NCBI GenBank assembly: GCA_017983695.1 | Contig: JAGOAX010000002.1 | Location: 62,001-126,000, forward strand | DNA from: Ferruginibacter sp. | GTDB taxonomy: Bacteria > Bacteroidota > Bacteroidia > Chitinophagales > Chitinophagaceae | DNA: 64,000 nt | Direction: 5' to 3' | Shown: in pieces, positions 55,261 to 62,927 of the stretch | Position numbering within the stretch: the first letter of the stretch is position 1 | Layout: the number at the start of each line of letters is the position of its first letter | The notes under the pieces: model-generated | Seen by the model: the letters and a program-made list of their open reading frames with translations, nothing else | Databases searched by the model: none | What the model was told of the DNA's origin: nothing | Translations under genes and position numbers: made by a program

Positions 55261-55473
55261 TTGCAAAAAAATAGCAAAAGTCAATTTATGCTATCAATCA
55301 AAAAATACTAATCGTCTTAAAAAATTTCCGGTGCTAAGCAATCTAAAATATAGCAACTACTTTTTAAAAGTGTTTACCAGCAAGGCTTTTAAAGCTATTT
55401 AAAAATCAAACTACCTTTTTTATCTGAATAAATTTTACTTTTAAAATGCTAATGTAAATATTTTTTTTTAAAT

Positions 55474-55487
55474 TGCAATCGATTGCA
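55474..55487. promoter_or_regulatory. LacI-type operator 2 (lacI side)
   Basis: TGCAATCGATTGCA is a perfect 14-bp palindrome, one base different from operator 1, and is followed by TAAAAA as in that site. It lies where the -33 region of the lacI promoter would be, so autoregulation is likely. Confidence 0.75.
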
Positions 55488-55538
55488 TAAAAATATTTAA
55501 AAAAAAGTAGACACTTAATTTTTGAACTTCGCTGCTAT

Positions 55539-56567
55539 ATGCGTAAAGAAATTACCATTTATGACCTTGCCAGGGAGTTAAACCTTTCTGCTGCCACCAT
55601 AAGCCGGGCACTTAAAGACAATCCTGCCATAAATAAGAATACCAAAAAACGTATAGTAGAAAAAGCCGAAGAGCTTGGCTACCGGTCAAATAATTTTGCC
55701 AGCAACCTGCGCCGCCAAAAAAGCCATACTATTGGTGTAATGGTACACGAGCTGAACAGTAACTTTATTACATCCGTTTTAGCAGGTATAGAAAAAGTAA
55801 CTACTGTAGCCAATTATGATCTTATCATTGGCCACTCCTCTGAATTATTTAATAAAGAAGTTGCCAATGCCCATAACCTTTTTCATAAAAGGGTGGATGG
55901 TTTGATTGCAGCATTAGCGTTTGATACAGAAAACCTGGACCACTTTGAACCATTTTTTGAAAGACATATTCCAGTTGTTTTTTTTGACCGTGTAGAAGAA
56001 GGCAGCAAAGGCACTAAAGTAACAATCGATAATTATAAGGCCGGATATGAAGCAACACAACATCTGATAGAACAGGGTTGCAAAAGAATTGTTCATATTA
56101 CCTCCAACCTTAAAAGAAATGTGTATGCCCAAAGATACAATGGTTATGTGGCCGCTTTAAAAGATAATAATATCACTTTTGATGAAAGCCTGCTTTTTAT
56201 TAACGATCTTAAAAAAGAATCCTGCATTGCCAGTGCCAACCAGATAGCAGCAATGCATCCTTTACCTGACGGCATTTTTACCACCAATGATTTAACTGCA
56301 GCACTCTGCATACAGGTATTAAAAGAAAAAGGAATTAAAATACCGGAAGATATTGCTGTAGTCGGTTTTAATAATGATACCATCAGTATTATTATTGAAC
56401 CTAAATTAACTACTGTAAATTACCCGGGTATAGATATTGGCGAAGTTGCTGCCAGGCATTTAGTTAACCAGTTACAGGGTAAAAATGGCACTAACAACAC
56501 TAATTCCATTGTATTAAAATCAGAATTAATTATAAGAGCTTCTTCTTTAAAGAAAGGTAAAATTTAA
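55539..56567 (+). CDS. LacI-family transcriptional regulator
   Basis: The 342-residue protein has the LacI helix-turn-helix and hinge helix at residues 4-58 (TIYDLARELNLSAATISRAL, NLRRQKS) and a periplasmic-binding-protein-like sensor domain (about 62-335, IGVMVHELNSNFITSVLAGIE, PDGIFTTNDLTAALCIQVLKEKG). The DNA-binding residues in the recognition helix (S-A-A-T-I-S-R) are of the usual type. It probably represses SusC pair 2, the GH67-SDR genes that follow, and itself through the two operators in the gap; the inducer would be a xylan- or glucuronate-derived sugar. Confidence 0.95.
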   Translation: MRKEITIYDLARELNLSAATISRALKDNPAINKNTKKRIVEKAEELGYRSNNFASNLRRQKSHTIGVMVHELNSNFITSVLAGIEKVTTVANYDLIIGHSSELFNKEVANAHNLFHKRVDGLIAALAFDTENLDHFEPFFERHIPVVFFDRVEEGSKGTKVTIDNYKAGYEATQHLIEQGCKRIVHITSNLKRNVYAQRYNGYVAALKDNNITFDESLLFINDLKKESCIASANQIAAMHPLPDGIFTTNDLTAALCIQVLKEKGIKIPEDIAVVGFNNDTISIIIEPKLTTVNYPGIDIGEVAARHLVNQLQGKNGTNNTNSIVLKSELIIRASSLKKGKI

Positions 56568-56579
56568 AATAACCTGCTG

Positions 56580-58730
56580 ATGTTTATAAAAAAAATATTG
56601 CTGTTTTGCATTTTTATTGCAATAACAGTTGGGGCTTTTGCTGATGATGGTTACAGGCTTTGGCAGAGGTATGATAAATTACCCGCTAACCATTTAACAA
56701 CACAATATAAAAAGCATTTACAGCAACTAATAATTTCCGGCTCATCTGCAACTATACAAAAAGCAACTGAAGAATTAAATAATGCACTTACCGGGTTACT
56801 CGGTAAAACTGCTGTTGCTGTTAAAGATTTAAAAACAAACGGTACACTAATTATTGGTACTCCTGCAAATAATAAAATTATTGCAGCACTTGATTTACAG
56901 GATCTAAAAAAAATAAATGACGAAGGGTTTGTAATTATAAGCAAAACGATACAAGGAAAACCCTGCACCATTATAAGCGCCAATACCGATATTGGAATTT
57001 TATATGGTACATTTAATTTTTTAAGATTGTTGCAAACCCAACAGGATATTTCAAACCTGAACATCTCTTCTACGCCTAAAATAAAATTCCGGTTATTAAA
57101 CCATTGGGATAATTTAAACAGAATTGTAGAAAGAGGTTATGCCGGTGCTTCTATCTGGGATTGGCATAAACTACCCGATTATATTGACAAAAGATATATT
57201 GATTATGCACGGGCCAATGCATCAATAGGTATTAATGGCACTGTACTTACCAATGTAAATGCCAATGCTACTATACTTACCAAACCCTATTTAGAAAAAG
57301 TTGCTGCACTCGCTAACACTTTCAGGCCCTATGGCATAAAAGTTTACCTCACTGCTAGATTTAGTGCGCCAATAGAAATAGGTGGTTTAAAAACCGCAGA
57401 TCCTTTAGATGCCGCTGTACAGCAATGGTGGAAACAAAAAGTAAAAGAAATTTATTCTTTCATTCCTGATTTTGGTGGTTTTTTAATTAAAGCTAACAGT
57501 GAAGGACAGCCCGGGCCGCAGGATTACAAACGCTCCCATGCCGATGGGGCAAATATGTTTGCAGATGCACTGGCGCCTTACAACGGCATTGTAATGTGGC
57601 GGGCATTTGTATACAGTCAACAATCTAACGACAGGTTTAAGCAGGCTTACGAAGAATTTAAACCACTCGACGGACAATTCAGAAAGAATGTAATACTGCA
57701 GGTAAAAAATGGCCCGATAGATTTTCAGCCCAGGGAACCTTTTTCTCCATTATTTGGTGCTATGCCACAAACACCGCTGGCAATGGAGTTTCAATTAACA
57801 CAGGAGTATTTAGGCCAGGGAACACATTTAGTTTACGAAGCTCCAATGTTTAAAGAAGTATTAAATGCCGATACCTATGCAAAAGGAAAAGGTTCAACCG
57901 TAGCAAAAATAATTACTGGCAGCCTTGATAATTTTTCGCTTACCGTAATGGCAGGTGTAAGCAATATTGGTAATGATATTAACTGGTGCAGCCATCCTTT
58001 TGCTCAAGCCAATTGGTATGCTTTGGGCAGGTTGGCATGGGACTGCAATTTATCGAGTGAACAAATTGCTGAGGAATGGATAAGACAAACCTTTAGTAAT
58101 AATAATACTTTTGTTGCAGCAACAAAAAATATCATGTTGCAGTCGCATGAAGCGATGGTGAATTATATGACACCATTAGGCCTTACGCATATTATGTACA
58201 ATGGTCATCATTATGGCCCAATGCCCTGGGGCAATACCTTAGGCAGGCAAGACTGGAACCCCGTGTACTACCACAAAGCTGATTCATTTGGTATTGGCTT
58301 TAACAGAACTGCAACAGGCACCAATGCCCTGGCAGAATATGCATCTGAACTGAGTAATCAATACGGCAATATTGATAAATGTCCTGAAGAATATTTGCTT
58401 TGGTTTCATCATACTGCATGGAATCATAAAATGCATTCGGGAAAAACCCTTTGGAATGAATTGTGTTATAAGTACTATACCGGGGTAGATTCTATAAAGT
58501 CAATGCAGCAGCAATGGAACAGGCTTGAAAAATTTATAGATGCAGAACGTTTTAGCCAGGTAAAACAATTATTAAACATACAGGTTAAAGATGCCATATG
58601 GTGGCGCAATGCCTGTTTATTGTATTTTCAAACCTTTAGCAATATGCCCATACCTTCGATATATGAACAACCTGATAAAACATTAGAGTATTATAAAAGC
58701 CTGAGGTTTCCTTATGCACCCGGGAATTAA
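56580..58730 (+). CDS. aguA: GH67 alpha-glucuronidase
   Basis: The 716-residue exported enzyme has a signal peptide to about residue 21 (GAFA). The N-terminal domain is followed by the (beta/alpha)8 barrel. The general acid is Glu308 (KANSEGQPGP) and the two catalytic bases are Asp381 (GPIDFQPREP) and Glu409 (QLTQEYLGQG). The spacings of 73 and 28 residues equal those of the Cellvibrio GlcA67A enzyme (E292, D365, E393). It removes (4-O-methyl)glucuronic acid from the non-reducing end of aldouronic acids. It is 12 bp after the LacI gene, in one transcript with it. Confidence 0.97.
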   Translation: MFIKKILLFCIFIAITVGAFADDGYRLWQRYDKLPANHLTTQYKKHLQQLIISGSSATIQKATEELNNALTGLLGKTAVAVKDLKTNGTLIIGTPANNKIIAALDLQDLKKINDEGFVIISKTIQGKPCTIISANTDIGILYGTFNFLRLLQTQQDISNLNISSTPKIKFRLLNHWDNLNRIVERGYAGASIWDWHKLPDYIDKRYIDYARANASIGINGTVLTNVNANATILTKPYLEKVAALANTFRPYGIKVYLTARFSAPIEIGGLKTADPLDAAVQQWWKQKVKEIYSFIPDFGGFLIKANSEGQPGPQDYKRSHADGANMFADALAPYNGIVMWRAFVYSQQSNDRFKQAYEEFKPLDGQFRKNVILQVKNGPIDFQPREPFSPLFGAMPQTPLAMEFQLTQEYLGQGTHLVYEAPMFKEVLNADTYAKGKGSTVAKIITGSLDNFSLTVMAGVSNIGNDINWCSHPFAQANWYALGRLAWDCNLSSEQIAEEWIRQTFSNNNTFVAATKNIMLQSHEAMVNYMTPLGLTHIMYNGHHYGPMPWGNTLGRQDWNPVYYHKADSFGIGFNRTATGTNALAEYASELSNQYGNIDKCPEEYLLWFHHTAWNHKMHSGKTLWNELCYKYYTGVDSIKSMQQQWNRLEKFIDAERFSQVKQLLNIQVKDAIWWRNACLLYFQTFSNMPIPSIYEQPDKTLEYYKSLRFPYAPGN

Positions 58731-58764
58731 TTGTTAGCAACAAAAATTTAAAAGACAAAACTAC

Positions 58765-59514
58765 ATGAGTATAGCAACTAAAAAAATCGCCATAGTAACC
58801 GGGGGCGGCTCCGGACTGGGATTTGCTATTGCAGAAAAATTTATACAAAATAATATTACAACTATTATTGTAGGAAGAGATGAACAAAAATTAAAAACTG
58901 CAAAAGAACAATTAGGTGAAAACTGTTTTTATAAAAGTTGTAACCTTACCGATCTTTCTTCCATACCTGCATTAATTGAAAACATTATTACAGAATTTGG
59001 ACAAATTGATATTTTGGTAAATAACGCAGGAATCAATATGAAAAAAGAATTTACCGAAGTAACTGATGATGATTTTTTATCCGTAATAAATACCAATGTA
59101 GTTGCTGTATTTGCCATCAGCCGTGAAGTAGTAAAACAAATGTTGCTGCAACAAACCGGCAGCATAATAAATATAAGCTCTATGGCAGCGCAATACGGCT
59201 TACCGAAAGTAATTGCTTACAGCGCCAGCAAAACTGCAATAGACGGCATGACAAGAGCAATGGCAGTGGAACTTTCTCCAAAAGGAATTCGTGTAAATGC
59301 TATTGCACCCGGTTTTATTTATAGTGCAATGACTGATGCCGCTTTAAACAGTGACCCCGAACGCAAGGCAAAAGTATTTGGCAGAACGCCAATGGGAAAA
59401 ATGGGGCAACCATCAGATATTGGAGACGCTGCATTGTTTTTAGCAACTGATGCATCTAAATATATTACCGGTGTTGTGTTGCCGGTAGATGGCGGCAATA
59501 GTATTGGGTTCTAA
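58765..59514 (+). CDS. SDR-family oxidoreductase (fructuronate reductase candidate)
   Basis: The 249-residue short-chain dehydrogenase has the NAD(P) motif TGGGSGLG (residues 12-19), NNAGI (86-90), catalytic Ser138/139 (INISSM), Tyr152 and Lys156 (YSASK), and the C-terminal IAPGFIYSAMTDA and PVDGG blocks of KduD/gluconate-5-dehydrogenase-like members. No signal peptide is present. It follows GH67 by 34 bp. Bacteroidota often use an SDR for the fructuronate-to-mannonate step, and uxuA is at 44648, so that role is the best guess; oxidation of pentose or gluconate is an alternative. Confidence 0.88.
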   Translation: MSIATKKIAIVTGGGSGLGFAIAEKFIQNNITTIIVGRDEQKLKTAKEQLGENCFYKSCNLTDLSSIPALIENIITEFGQIDILVNNAGINMKKEFTEVTDDDFLSVINTNVVAVFAISREVVKQMLLQQTGSIINISSMAAQYGLPKVIAYSASKTAIDGMTRAMAVELSPKGIRVNAIAPGFIYSAMTDAALNSDPERKAKVFGRTPMGKMGQPSDIGDAALFLATDASKYITGVVLPVDGGNSIGF

Positions 59515-59573
59515 ATGCCCCTATCCCCTAAAGGGGAAAATGTAGGAGATTATAAAAAAGATGATGTTATTAA

Positions 59574-59607
59574 AATGCCTGTACTTGTGTACAGGCATTG
59601 AGTTTTA
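59574..59607. terminator. Probable terminator between SDR and OmpA genes
   Basis: A perfect 11-bp stem (AATGCCTGTAC and its complement) encloses TTGT and is followed on the plus strand by GAGTTTTATTT. The minus strand also has a T-rich tail, so it may serve both convergent genes. Confidence 0.75.
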
Positions 59608-59620
59608 TTTATAGAAAATA

Positions 59621-60331
59621 TTATTCTAAAATTTTTACTTCAGTCCTTCTGTTTTGCGCCTTGCCTGCTGCAGTTGTATTTGGTGCAATAGGTTTACTCA
59701 TACCATATCCTTTTGCAGTTACTCTTGATGGATCGATACCTTTGGTTAGTAAATATGCCCTTACTGTATTGGCCCTGTCCTGCGATAGTTTTAAATTATT
59801 TGCTGCTGTTCCTACATTATCGGTATGGCCACCTAATTCTATTTTCTCATCATCTTTTCTTACTAAATATGCAACCAGTTCATCCAGTACTGCATAAGAG
59901 CTTTCCTGTAAGTTTGCTTTACCGGTTTCAAAATTACAATCTTCCAATACAAAACTTTTAGCCGGCATATGCTGTATATCTATAACAAAGGGATCTTTAT
60001 AATATGCATTTCCTTTGAGGCCGGGTATCTCTAAAAAATTATAACTGGCAGAATCTTTAAACCCCAAAATAAAAATTTCATACGTATCACCTGATGGAAG
60101 GCGGATAGAAAATTTTCCTGCATCATCTGTTAAGCCCTGGTATTCTTTTCCATTTAATTTACTTTTAAAAACAACAATTTCATTATTTAAAACATTGTCT
60201 TTAAAATCCGTCATGGTAACATTTACAGGAGCATCTTTTGGTATAGCTGCATTTTGTACCGTTCCATTCTGGCTTATTGCAGCAAATGGCAATACTAAGG
60301 TGAGCAGGCAATAAATAAAATATTGTTTCAT
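59621..60331 (-). CDS. OmpA-family outer membrane protein with N-terminal transthyretin-like domain
   Basis: The 236-residue protein has a signal peptide to about 20. Residues ~34-115 form a transthyretin-like/carboxypeptidase-regulatory-like beta domain (YQGLTDDAGKFSIRLPSG). Residues ~128-236 are an OmpA peptidoglycan-binding domain with VLDELVAYLVRKDDEKIELGGHTDNVG and LSQDRANTVRAYLLTKGIDPSRVTAKGYG, ending NRRTEVKI. It should link the envelope to peptidoglycan. It is unrelated to glycan use and is transcribed alone. Confidence 0.9.
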   Translation of the reverse strand: MKQYFIYCLLTLVLPFAAISQNGTVQNAAIPKDAPVNVTMTDFKDNVLNNEIVVFKSKLNGKEYQGLTDDAGKFSIRLPSGDTYEIFILGFKDSASYNFLEIPGLKGNAYYKDPFVIDIQHMPAKSFVLEDCNFETGKANLQESSYAVLDELVAYLVRKDDEKIELGGHTDNVGTAANNLKLSQDRANTVRAYLLTKGIDPSRVTAKGYGMSKPIAPNTTAAGKAQNRRTEVKILE

Positions 60332-60559
60332 CTGGGTGTATTTAAAGTTGACATTAAAGATAAATAACTTATTCAGGTTTTCAATTATTGTGCCAGAGGG
60401 AGGGTTTATTTACCAGCATTACCATCGGAACAGCTGAAAAAATATATTTTTAACAAGATTGTGAGTTTGTATGAATAAAGACATAGGTGGCATTGTAATG
60501 GTTGCATAATGTATTACCTTGTCCTTAAATAAGTTTATAGAAAAAAGGGAAACTATCAC

Positions 60560-61471
60560 TTAATATTTCTTTCTCCGTCCTAAATAATCTTTGCCAGTAT
60601 ATTCAAATAATTGTTTCATTTTGACATCAGAGACTCTTTCATTAAAAAAGTCGTCATATTTCTTTCCTGTAGTTTGAAGTATTTTTTTATCAACTGCTGA
60701 ATTACTATAAGGAACTGAAGTAACACCTTGACTACCAGCTATAAATATTCTTAATGCAGACTTGATTGGAAAAATACCTTGTATCGCTACCATATTAGAA
60801 GCTAAAACATCAACACTCATTGCAATATTGCCTTTGTTATCTATAACTTCAAAACCAGTCTTGTCATAATTAAACTTTCCTGCATAGTTTTTATTAAGAC
60901 GCCATTTATTGTTTTCAATTTCAGCGATTAAATTATCATTAATATCGTAAACTTTTGTGTTAATTAATAATTTATCATTTTGTATTCCTATATTGAAAGG
61001 CCGCTCATTCCCAATTTGTACACTTGCATCATCCATAGTCCCTCCTCCTAACATAAAAACTAGTTTTTGATTACCTATCGATTTAAAATTTAACTCAAGC
61101 TCTCCAGCACTTGTATTTTTGGCATATTCTTTATCTGCTTTAATGTCCATGCTCTCAATAATCTGTTTAGTTTGAGCTGATAATTTATTGACCTCTTCAA
61201 TGAGTAAATTTGAATTAACTGTTAAGTTTTCAATACGATTAGTTACTTGTAAATTTACTTCCTGAAGATCTTTGATTTTATAGCCTAACTCTACATTCGT
61301 TTCTCCCAAATTATTACTTATTTCCCCTAACCTTTGAATTTGATCTTTTTGAGTTTGATCTTGCACTGAAGAATAATAAGCTGCAAAAACTGAAAGTGTT
61401 GAAGCTATCGTTATTACAAGCCCACAAGCCATTATTATAATCGTTGCATTTTGCTTAATAAATGCCATCAT
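60560..61471 (-). CDS. Unknown membrane-anchored coiled-coil protein
   Basis: No family is recognised. The 303-residue protein has an N-terminal membrane helix (about 8-34), then a Leu/Ile/Asn/Gln-rich segment that looks like a coiled coil (about 40-110). A beta-rich region follows (about 120-245), with repeating ENNKWRLNKNYAGKFNYDKTG-type strands in which Asn/Asp turns alternate with hydrophobic residues. The end is Lys-rich (DYLGRRKKY). This suggests an oriented, membrane-bound protein whose beta domain lies outside. A second Met follows immediately, so the start may be 61468. It lies between OmpA-like and tgt with long gaps on both sides. Confidence 0.75.
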   Translation of the reverse strand: MMAFIKQNATIIIMACGLVITIASTLSVFAAYYSSVQDQTQKDQIQRLGEISNNLGETNVELGYKIKDLQEVNLQVTNRIENLTVNSNLLIEEVNKLSAQTKQIIESMDIKADKEYAKNTSAGELELNFKSIGNQKLVFMLGGGTMDDASVQIGNERPFNIGIQNDKLLINTKVYDINDNLIAEIENNKWRLNKNYAGKFNYDKTGFEVIDNKGNIAMSVDVLASNMVAIQGIFPIKSALRIFIAGSQGVTSVPYSNSAVDKKILQTTGKKYDDFFNERVSDVKMKQLFEYTGKDYLGRRKKY

Positions 61472-61681
61472 AGTTACAGTATTTTAGTTTGTTTAAATAT
61501 TATCATATCCTAAATTAACCACATTTTTCGACTTATTACTACAGAAAAATTTGCAAGCTACTTGATGATTCCCCAATAAAAAATTCATTAATGCTCAACA
61601 AAATTTTATTGCTGAGCCTAGCCCGGATTGAAAAGCCGGAAACCAATGTTTAAGAAAGTACTTCTGTTCATGCTTCAAAAA

Positions 61682-62821
61682 CTATAACCTCGTCTGCAAC
61701 CTCACCACCATTTCATTTTTCCAGCTGTTAAAATCGCCTGCAATAATATGTTTACGGGCCTGGGTAACCAGCCATAAATAAAAAGCCAGGTTGTGTACAC
61801 TTGCAATAGTAAGCCCTAAAAATTCTTTGGCCTTCATTAAGTGGCGTAAATAAGCTTTGCTGTAAAAATTACTTACCGGGCAATCAATACCGTCGTCAAT
61901 AACAGAAAAATCTTTTTCCCATTTTTTGTTATCGATATTGATAATGCCTCTGGATGTAAACAGCATGGCATTGCGGCCGTTACGGGTGGGCATTACACAA
62001 TCAAACATATCTATCCCCAATGCAATACCTTCTAAAATATTCCACGGTGTACCCACACCCATTAAATAACGGGGTTTATCTTTTGGTAAAATATCGCAGC
62101 ATAGTTCGGTGTACTCGTACATCATTTCTGTTGGCTCACCAACACTTAACCCGCCAATGGCATTACCTGTTGCATTTTGCGATGCTATAAATTCTGCCGA
62201 TGTGGTACGCAGATCTTTATAAGTACTCCCCTGCACAATAGGAAACAAATTTTGTGTGTACCCGTATTTATCTTCGGTAGCATTAAACCGTTTGAAACAT
62301 CTTTCTAACCAGCGGTGCGTTAAATTCATAGAGTCTTTAGCGTATTTATAATCGCTGGGATATGGCGGGCATTCATCAAATGCCATAATGATATCGCCGC
62401 CAATAGTACGTTGAATATCCATTACATTTTCCGGCGTAAATAAATGTTTGCTACCATCAATATGACTTTGAAACAGTGCCCCTTCTTCAGTTAGCTTTCT
62501 GTTATTCGCTAAAGAAAAAACCTGGTAACCGCCGCTGTCGGTTAAAATGGGTTTATCCCATCCATTAAATTTGTGCAGGCCACCAGCAGCTTCCAAAACT
62601 TCCAGCCCGGGCCTTAAGTATAAATGATAAGTATTGCCCAAAATTATTTGTGCCTGCACATCGGTTTTTAATTGTTGCTGTGTTACTGCTTTTACACTGC
62701 CCACAGTACCTACCGGCATAAAAATAGGGGTTAGAATTTCGCCATGATCGGTGGTTATTTTGCCAGCCCTCGCCTTGGTTTGTGTATCGGTATGTTGTAA
62801 ATCAAATTGTAATGCCGCCAT
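61682..62821 (-). CDS. tgt: Queuine/preQ1 tRNA-guanine transglycosylase
   Basis: The 379-residue enzyme has the Tgt barrel. The N-terminal block is TPIFMPVGTVGSVKAVTQQQL, then ILGNTYHLYLRPG and the catalytic-loop segment ILTDSGGYQVFSL (about 90-102). FDECPPYPS, GGLSVGEPTEMMYEYT and YLMGVGTPWNILEGIALGIDMFDCVMPTRNGRNA (nucleophile Asp in the last) follow. It exchanges G34 for a queuosine precursor in tRNAs. The C-terminal zinc site CxCxxC of most bacterial enzymes is not present: the aligned stretch reads DDGIDCPVSNFYSKAYLRH. Confidence 0.95.
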   Translation of the reverse strand: MAALQFDLQHTDTQTKARAGKITTDHGEILTPIFMPVGTVGSVKAVTQQQLKTDVQAQIILGNTYHLYLRPGLEVLEAAGGLHKFNGWDKPILTDSGGYQVFSLANNRKLTEEGALFQSHIDGSKHLFTPENVMDIQRTIGGDIIMAFDECPPYPSDYKYAKDSMNLTHRWLERCFKRFNATEDKYGYTQNLFPIVQGSTYKDLRTTSAEFIASQNATGNAIGGLSVGEPTEMMYEYTELCCDILPKDKPRYLMGVGTPWNILEGIALGIDMFDCVMPTRNGRNAMLFTSRGIINIDNKKWEKDFSVIDDGIDCPVSNFYSKAYLRHLMKAKEFLGLTIASVHNLAFYLWLVTQARKHIIAGDFNSWKNEMVVRLQTRL

Positions 62822-62836
62822 GTAAATGGTTTAGTG

Positions 62837-62872
62837 TTTGTTGTTTTCGGTTTGTTGTTAGTTTTATGTTTG
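62837..62872 (+). promoter_or_regulatory. Bacteroidota-type promoter for the GT2 gene
   Basis: TATGTTTG (62865-62872) fits the -7 consensus TAnnTTTG, with a TTG at 62841-62843 about 21 bp upstream. It lies 55 bp before the start codon and diverges from tgt. Confidence 0.45.
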
Positions 62873-62927
62873 CTACTTTCCGGTGTTCATTCCTTATTCT
62901 TTACGCTCATTCCTTATTTTTGTCTTT

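Larger units (their letters stand above)
55194..55538. promoter_or_regulatory. Divergent regulatory region between SusC pair 2 and the LacI gene
   Basis: This 345-bp gap without a gene is very AT-rich. It holds two near-identical palindromes (55235-55260 and 55474-55487) and, next to the LacI gene, TAATTTTTG (55516-55524), which is a -7-like box with one extra base. Nothing coding was seen. Confidence 0.6.

Noticed and set aside
56651..57064. A 137-codon minus-strand frame within GH67
   Set aside because: Antisense shadow of a gene with a complete catalytic set.
59517..59536. Short CCCCTAAAGGGG palindrome after the SDR gene
   Set aside because: The stem is only 4-5 bp without a T run; the hairpin at 59574 is the better terminator.
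62915..62922. TATTTTTG as a promoter box for the GT2 gene
   Set aside because: It fits TAnnTTTG but is only 5 bp before the start codon and lacks a -33 element; the box at 62865 is better placed.
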